Shown here: positions 58,368 to 64,000 of the stretch, one piece after another | How positions within the stretch are numbered: position 1 is the first letter of the stretch | Layout of the letters: each line of letters begins with the position of its first letter | Origin: Kingdonia uniflora | Lineage: Eukaryota; Streptophyta; Magnoliopsida; Ranunculales; Circaeasteraceae | Assembly (NCBI GenBank): GCA_014058105.1 | Contig: JACGCM010001209.1 | Span: 62,001-126,000, forward strand | DNA length: 64,000 nucleotides | Direction of reading: 5' to 3' | Made by a program: the position numbers and the translations under genes | Notes under the pieces: model-generated | The model's input: the letters and a program-made list of their open reading frames with translations, nothing else | What the model was told of the DNA's origin: nothing | Databases searched by the model: none

Positions 58368-58737
58368 CATACTATCTCCCATTTCTAAATTTCTAATATG
58401 ACACATGGTGAGGCTGAGGCACTGGGGTATGACCTAAACGAAGTGACTGTAACTCTTAACGGACAACCGTATATAGGGATTCACAATCTTTACAGCCTGA
58501 TAGTGATACCTGTATTTGGTATGTTTTCCTAGTTTTCACTCGTCTCCTAGAAAATCACTATAATAACCAATGACAGGGTTTTCCTTCTAGAAATCATGAT
58601 ATATAATAAATAACCAGTAACATTGCTCTGAACCTACCTCTCTTGGTCCAAGTTGTTGAAGTACACTAGTTTATATGGTTGGTTGAGCAAATGTAGTTTA
58701 AGGAGTCGTTTTCTCTAGGTCAAGATCATGGATGTCA

Positions 58738-59110
58738 TGTGAGGGTTGTTGCTTTGGTCGTTCGAACGACACTCGAACAACTCTCTGGATTTTTGACCCA
58801 GCCTCTGTTTCAGCCTCTTAAAAGACTCAAGTCATTCGAACGAAAATGCGGAACTCTGTTTTTTAAGATGGTTTTGAAACCACTTGTTTGCCTCAAGATT
58901 TGAGCGATTGTAAATAGTTCCCCTAGTATATAAATGAGACTTACGTTCTTTTAGAGCATGTTAGAGATTGTAACCTTGGATCTTGAATAAACTCTCTCTC
59001 TCTCTTGTACGGTGGACGTAGCCAATTACCGAACCACCTTAAACTTGTGCATTGTGTATTCTCTTTAATTGTTGCTTGTTAATTGCTAACCAAATCTAGT
59101 TGGAGTTTCG
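58738..59110 (+). mobile_element. Copia-like LTR remnant, plus orientation (tentative)
   Basis: A U3-like part with TTCGAACGA and ATTCGAACGA is followed by a TATA box (AGTATATAAATGAG near 58925), an AATAAA signal (58986), a CT tract and GGTGGACGTAGCCAATTACCG. That last sequence is typical of the U5 of plant copia LTRs. No primer-binding site or coding region follows, so it is a solo or truncated LTR. Confidence 0.45.
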
Positions 59111-59363
59111 GCTTCAGCCACCTTTGTGATTTTTGAATATATGTCAAGTAAAGGCTCATAAAAATTCAATCAATCTCAATGGAATAATTAGAACATCTGA
59201 AAAACAATAATTTTACATGACAAGGAGGAGGTTGAATTCCAATTTATCTTCACTATTGTTATGCGGCAAAGTTTTGTGTATGCAAGTGTATTGTTCGTAA
59301 ATTGAAGAATAAGGTCAGAAAACATGAATCACTGAAGTATGCTAGGTTATTTAGTTAGTGAAC

Positions 59364-60234
59364 TGTAGAATGAAAATCTTAAGAACCTGTAAATAGTTTT
59401 CCCAAAGTGTATTTGTTGTAGCAACAGTACTCTGAACCGGTAACCAGCTACAACAAATATAACTCCGGTTGGAAACAAAACAGCGACTAGTATCACTCCG
59501 TTCAAAAACAACAACAGCAGTAGCAAGTAACAAGTATTACAAACAGCAAGGAGTAATTTTGTTGTATCAGCAAGAAGAACTATTGCTTGGAACAGCAAAA
59601 CAAGTAACAGCAACAGCAGCTGAAGTCAGAAACGGCAACAACTCAAACTCATGAACGGCAGCAGCTAGTTCCTCGATCAAAACAGTTTCAGAGCAACAAG
59701 CAGCAGCAACTAAGGAAGAGCAACTAGCAGCAATATATGAAACTCAATTACAACATCAATATGAACTGAACAGGGTAATAACAAGCGCAAGAATTAGTCG
59801 GAGTAGCTTGAGGCGTGGGTCTCACTCTCTTTAAAGAGTATCTCACGTACTCTCCTAGGATACAACGAGCATAAGTATACAACAACTTCACTCTGGGGAA
59901 GTCTACGTAAAAAGATCAAAGGTTTTGCACCTCAAAGTTTAAACCGTATAGAGAGAGAAAGAGAGGAGACGATGAACAGTATTTTAATTTTGTTCTGTGT
60001 TTTTGGTGGTGAAACGGAAGGTTTATATAATGAAGAGACAACGACTCTTTTCCTATCTTTTAGTTTGATGGAGTACGTGTTCGTGAAGAAGTTGTCTTTT
60101 TGAATAATAGCCGTTGAGTGCATGAGAAGAAAGACCAAGTTTGAATGAGATAAAAGACCAAGTTTTAATGAGGCCCAATCCCATACCCAAGCTCAAGCCC
60201 AAGGCCTAACAAAGGTTTTTGAAAAAATCTAACA
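59364..60234 (-). mobile_element. 3' LTR of the minus-strand copia element
   Basis: The upper border is firm: on the minus strand a polypurine tract AAAAGTGGGGGAT is directly followed by TGTTAGATTTTTTC starting at 60234. A TATATAAA box lies near 60025..60035. The lower border is placed at a CTACA end (59364..59368) by its rough inverted match to TGTTAG and is uncertain. Confidence 0.6.
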
Positions 60235-63200
60235 ATCCCCCACTTTTTTAAAAACTTTCCGACAGAGAAAAGAAAAGAGATAACGATTTTGATATATAGA
60301 GATGTACGTAAGTAAAGGTGTCCTTAGACTTGAACCTTTACGTAGTAGACAATCTTCAACGTATAAGAATAATAAGTGATCAGAGTCTTGAACTCATTAT
60401 TCGCTTTTATACAGTGAGGAAAACCACATACAACCCTACCAGGTACAATTCCTAAATGCCAGCACATTTCGACCATGTGCTTAATCCCAGTATAGGTGAA
60501 GGCTTTAGAGAAGTTAACCTAATTTCTCATAGGAAGCAGCCGCACTTCCACAATCACCTTGGTGAATCTATGAAGAGTGTTCTTGTAGCTAGACACCCCA
60601 CTCAAAGAAATAAGATATAGAACTCAGCCTAACATTCGCTTCAAGATATCATGCATATTTAGATTTATGTACTGCGAGATGAACTCTAGAGTGACAAGCT
60701 CCTTATTTGCATAATTTTATATCACAGTGATTTATTTTCCCCGTTGAACCTATTTCTTGAGATTTCCAGTCATTTAGGTTGGGTTCCCACCACTTGTGAT
60801 TCTATAACAGGCTTTAGCCCCATCCTTAAGGATGTGCTCCACACTTTGTCACGAGACAGTCCTTTCGTCAAAGGATCTGCTAAGTTGTTTTCCGTTCTTA
60901 CAAAATCTACTGTAGCAGTACTAGATGTGAGGTAACCTCTCATCGTACTGTGCTTGCGATGTATCGCTAACTTCTTACCATTATAGTAATTGTTTTGTAC
61001 TCTGGCTATCGCAGCAGTACTATCTGAGTAGATCAGTATCGGCGGTATAGGCCTAGTCCATAAAGGAATATAAGATAAGAGGTCTTTCAACCAACATGCC
61101 TCCTCACTAGCTGCAGCTAGTGTTACTATCTCAGACTTCATAGTTGATTGAGCTAGAATCGTTTGTTTCTTGGATCTCCAAGAAACTGCCCCTCCAGCTA
61201 TACTAAACACATATCCGCTGGTGGCTTTAGAATCATCCGAAAATGAGTTCCAATCTGCATCGCTAAATCCATCAAGGACTGCAGGAAACTTCTGATAGTG
61301 TAAACCCAAGTTCATTGTCCTTTTCAGGTACCGCATAACTCTATCAATAGCACCCTAGTGCGCCAAACTTGGTTTACTCGTAAATCTACATAGAACCCCT
61401 ACAACATAACCTATATCGGGTCTAGTACAGTCTGTAGCGTAGCGAAGGCTTTCAATAATACTTGCGTATTCTTTCTGTCTAACTGCCTCCCCCAAGTTCT
61501 TTAAAAGTTTAACTTGTGGATCACAAGGAGTACAAGCAGGTCTACGGTCAAAATATTTGTACTTCTTCAAGGTCTTCTCAATGTAATGAGATTGATCAAG
61601 AGTAATACCAGTGTCTGTGCGTGTAATCTTCATGCCTAAAATAACACTAGACTCGCCTAGGTCCTTCATATCAAAATTATTGTTAAGCATATTTTTGGTC
61701 TCTAAAATGATATCAAGTGTAGAAGCAAAAATAAGTAGATCATCAACGTATAGACATCATAATACAACTTTCACCAGATACTTTATAATATAGGCATTTA
61801 TCAACAACGTTAATCTTAAAACCATTTAAAAGAAGTAATTGGTCGATTCTATCGTGCAACTGTTTTGGAGCTTGCTTTAGACCGTATAAGGTCTTGTTCA
61901 GCTTGCAGACTTTGTGTTTCTTACCAGGTACCACAAAGCCTTCAGGCTGATCCATATATAATTCATCTTCAAGCTCTTCATTTAAAAACACGGTTTTTAC
62001 ATCCATTTGGTGAATAAACAAATCGTGCACGGCAGCAACGACCAATAATAATCTAATGGTAGTCACACGAGTAACTGGGGAATATGTGTCAAAGAAATCA
62101 ATGTTTTCTTTGACACATATCCCTTTGCTATAAGTATTGCCTTATATTTATCTATAATACCATCTGGTTTAAGTTTTCTCTTTAATATCCATTTACACCC
62201 AATAGAGGGACTACCAGGAGGTAAATTAACTAAGTCCCAAGTTTTATTTGTAATAAGAGAATCCATTTCATCATCAATGGCCTCTTGCCACAAATCAGCA
62301 TCACCTGAGATTAACGCTTCTCTAATAGTATTGGGGTCCGATTCTAAGGTATGTACAACTAAATCGTTACCAAAATCTTTAGCAATCTTTAAGCGCTTAC
62401 CTCTACGAAGTTCTGGGTCTGTATCATGAAAATCAACAGCTCTAGGAATATTTACTTGAGGTACATTAGGGGTCGAAGACGTAGAAGGTTGAGAACCCCC
62501 ACTACTACCCCCATTGTCCCTCAGTAAGTAGGGAAACTTGTCCTCATAGAAATCAACATCTAGTGATTCAATTATTATATTATCCTTAATATTAAGAAAC
62601 CTATAGGCTTTACTGTTAATAGCATAACCAATAAAAACGCATTCTAAAGCTCTACTAGCTAGTTTTATCCATTTAGGATCAGGTTTACGAGCATAGGCTA
62701 AGCAACCCCAAACCTTAAAATAGCTAACATTAGGTTTTCTTTTTCTCTAAATTTCATAAGGTGATAATTCAGATGTAATATGAGGAATACGGTTTAAAAC
62801 ATGGCAAACAGATAATAAGGCTTCACCCCATAAAGATTTGGGTGATCCAAAACTAAGTAAAATAGTAACTATTAACTAAGTATACGTTCTATTTTTGTGT
62901 TCAGCTTTACCGTTAGATTCTGGAGAATAGGGAGCAGTAGTTTCATGTATAATCCCTAAGGATTCATACAAGTTTTGAAATTCATGTGAATCAAACTTTG
63001 TGCCTCTATCACTACGAAATCTTTTAATGTGTCTATCAAACTGATTTTTCACTTCGGTTACATATGTCCTAAACATATCTATAGCATCACTTTTATGACG
63101 CATCAGATAAACTTGAGTATAGTTTGAATGATCATCTATAAAGATATAAAATATCTTTTACCATTTCGAGTTAATGTACCGTCCATTTCGCATATGTCAG

Positions 63201-64000
63201 AATGTACTAAATCCAAAAGTTGTGATTCCCTTACAACACTTTTATGTGAGGTTTTAGTAATCTTAGCTTGACTACAAGATTGACATTTATTAAAATAATT
63301 TAAATTTACTTTTGGGATCATACCAAGTTTACTCATATTGTGTACTAACTTTTTATTAACATGACATAGTCCAGAGTGCCAAATATTAAAAGAAGACAAT
63401 AAGTAAGCAGAAACAGATTTATTCATTTCAATACTCATTTTGAACATTCCATTACAAGCAAAACCCTTTCCCACAAAAATCCCACCCTTAGTCAAAATGT
63501 ACTGATCTGAGCCAATGGTCTGCTGAAATCCTGCCTTGTTGAGAAGATAGTCAGAAACAAGATTCTTCCTCATTTCAGGAGTGTGCATCACATCCTTCAG
63601 AGTCACTGTCCTTCCAGAGGTAAATACCTGTTCAACATCTCCAGTACCTAGCACTTTGGTGCAATGGGAATCCCCAAGTAGCACCTTCTGGTCTTCAGTT
63701 TCCTTATAGGTCTTGAACCAATTGCGTTCATAGCCTACATGCCAAGAAGCGCCCGAATCAGCCCACCACCCGTCGGTTCCACCGACCATGTTGATCTCCG
63801 TGATCATAGCCACTAAGGGCTCTTCCGTAACGTTCACCTGAGCAACAGGTCTGCGGTTCCGGCAGTTTCTAGATATGTGTCCAGGCTTGTTACAGTTGAA
63901 GCACACAATAGAAACTGTTCCGTTATATGGTGGGGCTTGTTGGTTTGTTCCCTTATTAGGATTCTGGTGTCCATTTTTCTGACTGTTATTTGGATTACCA
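60235..64000 (-). mobile_element. Ty1/copia retrotransposon internal region, truncated by the window
   Basis: This holds the polypurine tract, the 3' end of pol at about 60770, and upstream parts up to the gag zinc knuckle at about 63860..63905. The 5' LTR and most of gag lie beyond base 64000. Gene order (protease, integrase, reverse transcriptase, RNase H) is that of copia elements. Many stops and frameshifts show it is inactive. Confidence 0.88.
60770..63906 (-). pseudogene. Copia gag-pol polyprotein, interrupted
   Basis: From the N-terminal side on the minus strand: zinc knuckle CFNCNKPGHISRNC (about 63900), protease WWADSGASWH (about 63755), integrase zinc region WHSGLCHVN...CQSCSQAK (about 63380..63260) and integrase core RSDRGTKFDS...YSPESNGKAEHKNR (63020..62890). 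Next come the reverse transcriptase start DEMDSLITNKTWDLVNLP (about 62270), MDVKTVFLNEELEDELYMDQPEGF and the active site YVDD (61739..61750, one frame off from the preceding piece). Last is RNase [20 protein letters not shown], ending at 60770. At least six frame breaks or stops separate these pieces. Confidence 0.88.

Noticed and set aside
1..64000. CRISPR arrays, bacterial operons, riboswitches or phage modules
   Set aside because: The window is plant nuclear DNA with introns; no regularly spaced repeats of the CRISPR kind were seen.

Overview
This is a eukaryotic, plant nuclear window. Protein-coding genes have short exons and GT-AG introns. The products match eudicot families: a NAC075-type transcription factor, an ABO5-type mitochondrial PPR protein, a plant cytosolic-type PFK and CC-NBS-LRR resistance genes. 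The intergenic space is filled with LTR, LINE, SINE and TIR elements. I cannot name the genus. All exon models were made by eye from reading frame, splice consensus and family conservation.

Layout. 1-28 kb is gene-rich and quiet. It holds the 3' part of a PTPMT-type dual-specificity phosphatase (+; an old SINE lies in its third visible intron), a six-exon NAC075 orthologue (-), a two-exon ABO5-like PPR gene (-), a tRNA-Arg(ACG) (-), a Nudix hydrolase (+) and a 13-exon ATP-dependent phosphofructokinase (+). 28-58 kb is a resistance-gene block. It starts with a decayed PIF/Harbinger transposon that carries a nested hAT-like element, followed by two nearly identical CC-NBS-LRR genes about 20 kb apart. 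The first (NLR1) is broken by a nonsense codon, a 2-bp deletion, a 45-bp deletion and a 3.88-kb TIR element that carries a plant-mobile-domain gene. Its 3' flank is interrupted further by a 2.44-kb solo LTR and a 6.5-kb LINE. The second (NLR2) is an intact 1035-codon ORF. 58-64 kb holds LTR remnants and a truncated, degenerate Ty1/copia element on the minus strand.

The main structural result is that fragments of the phosphofructokinase gene (end of exon 5, parts of introns 9 and 12) recur beside both NLR genes in the order expected if a PFK+NLR unit had been tandemly duplicated and the extra PFK copies had then decayed. The P-loop DNA of both NLRs also matches the site class targeted by the miR482/2118 family.

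The housekeeping genes have no obvious joint function. Phosphofructokinase (glycolysis), the Nudix enzyme (nucleotide-diphosphate clean-up), PTPMT (phosphatidylglycerophosphate metabolism) and ABO5 (mitochondrial nad2 splicing) are ordinary dispersed plant genes.
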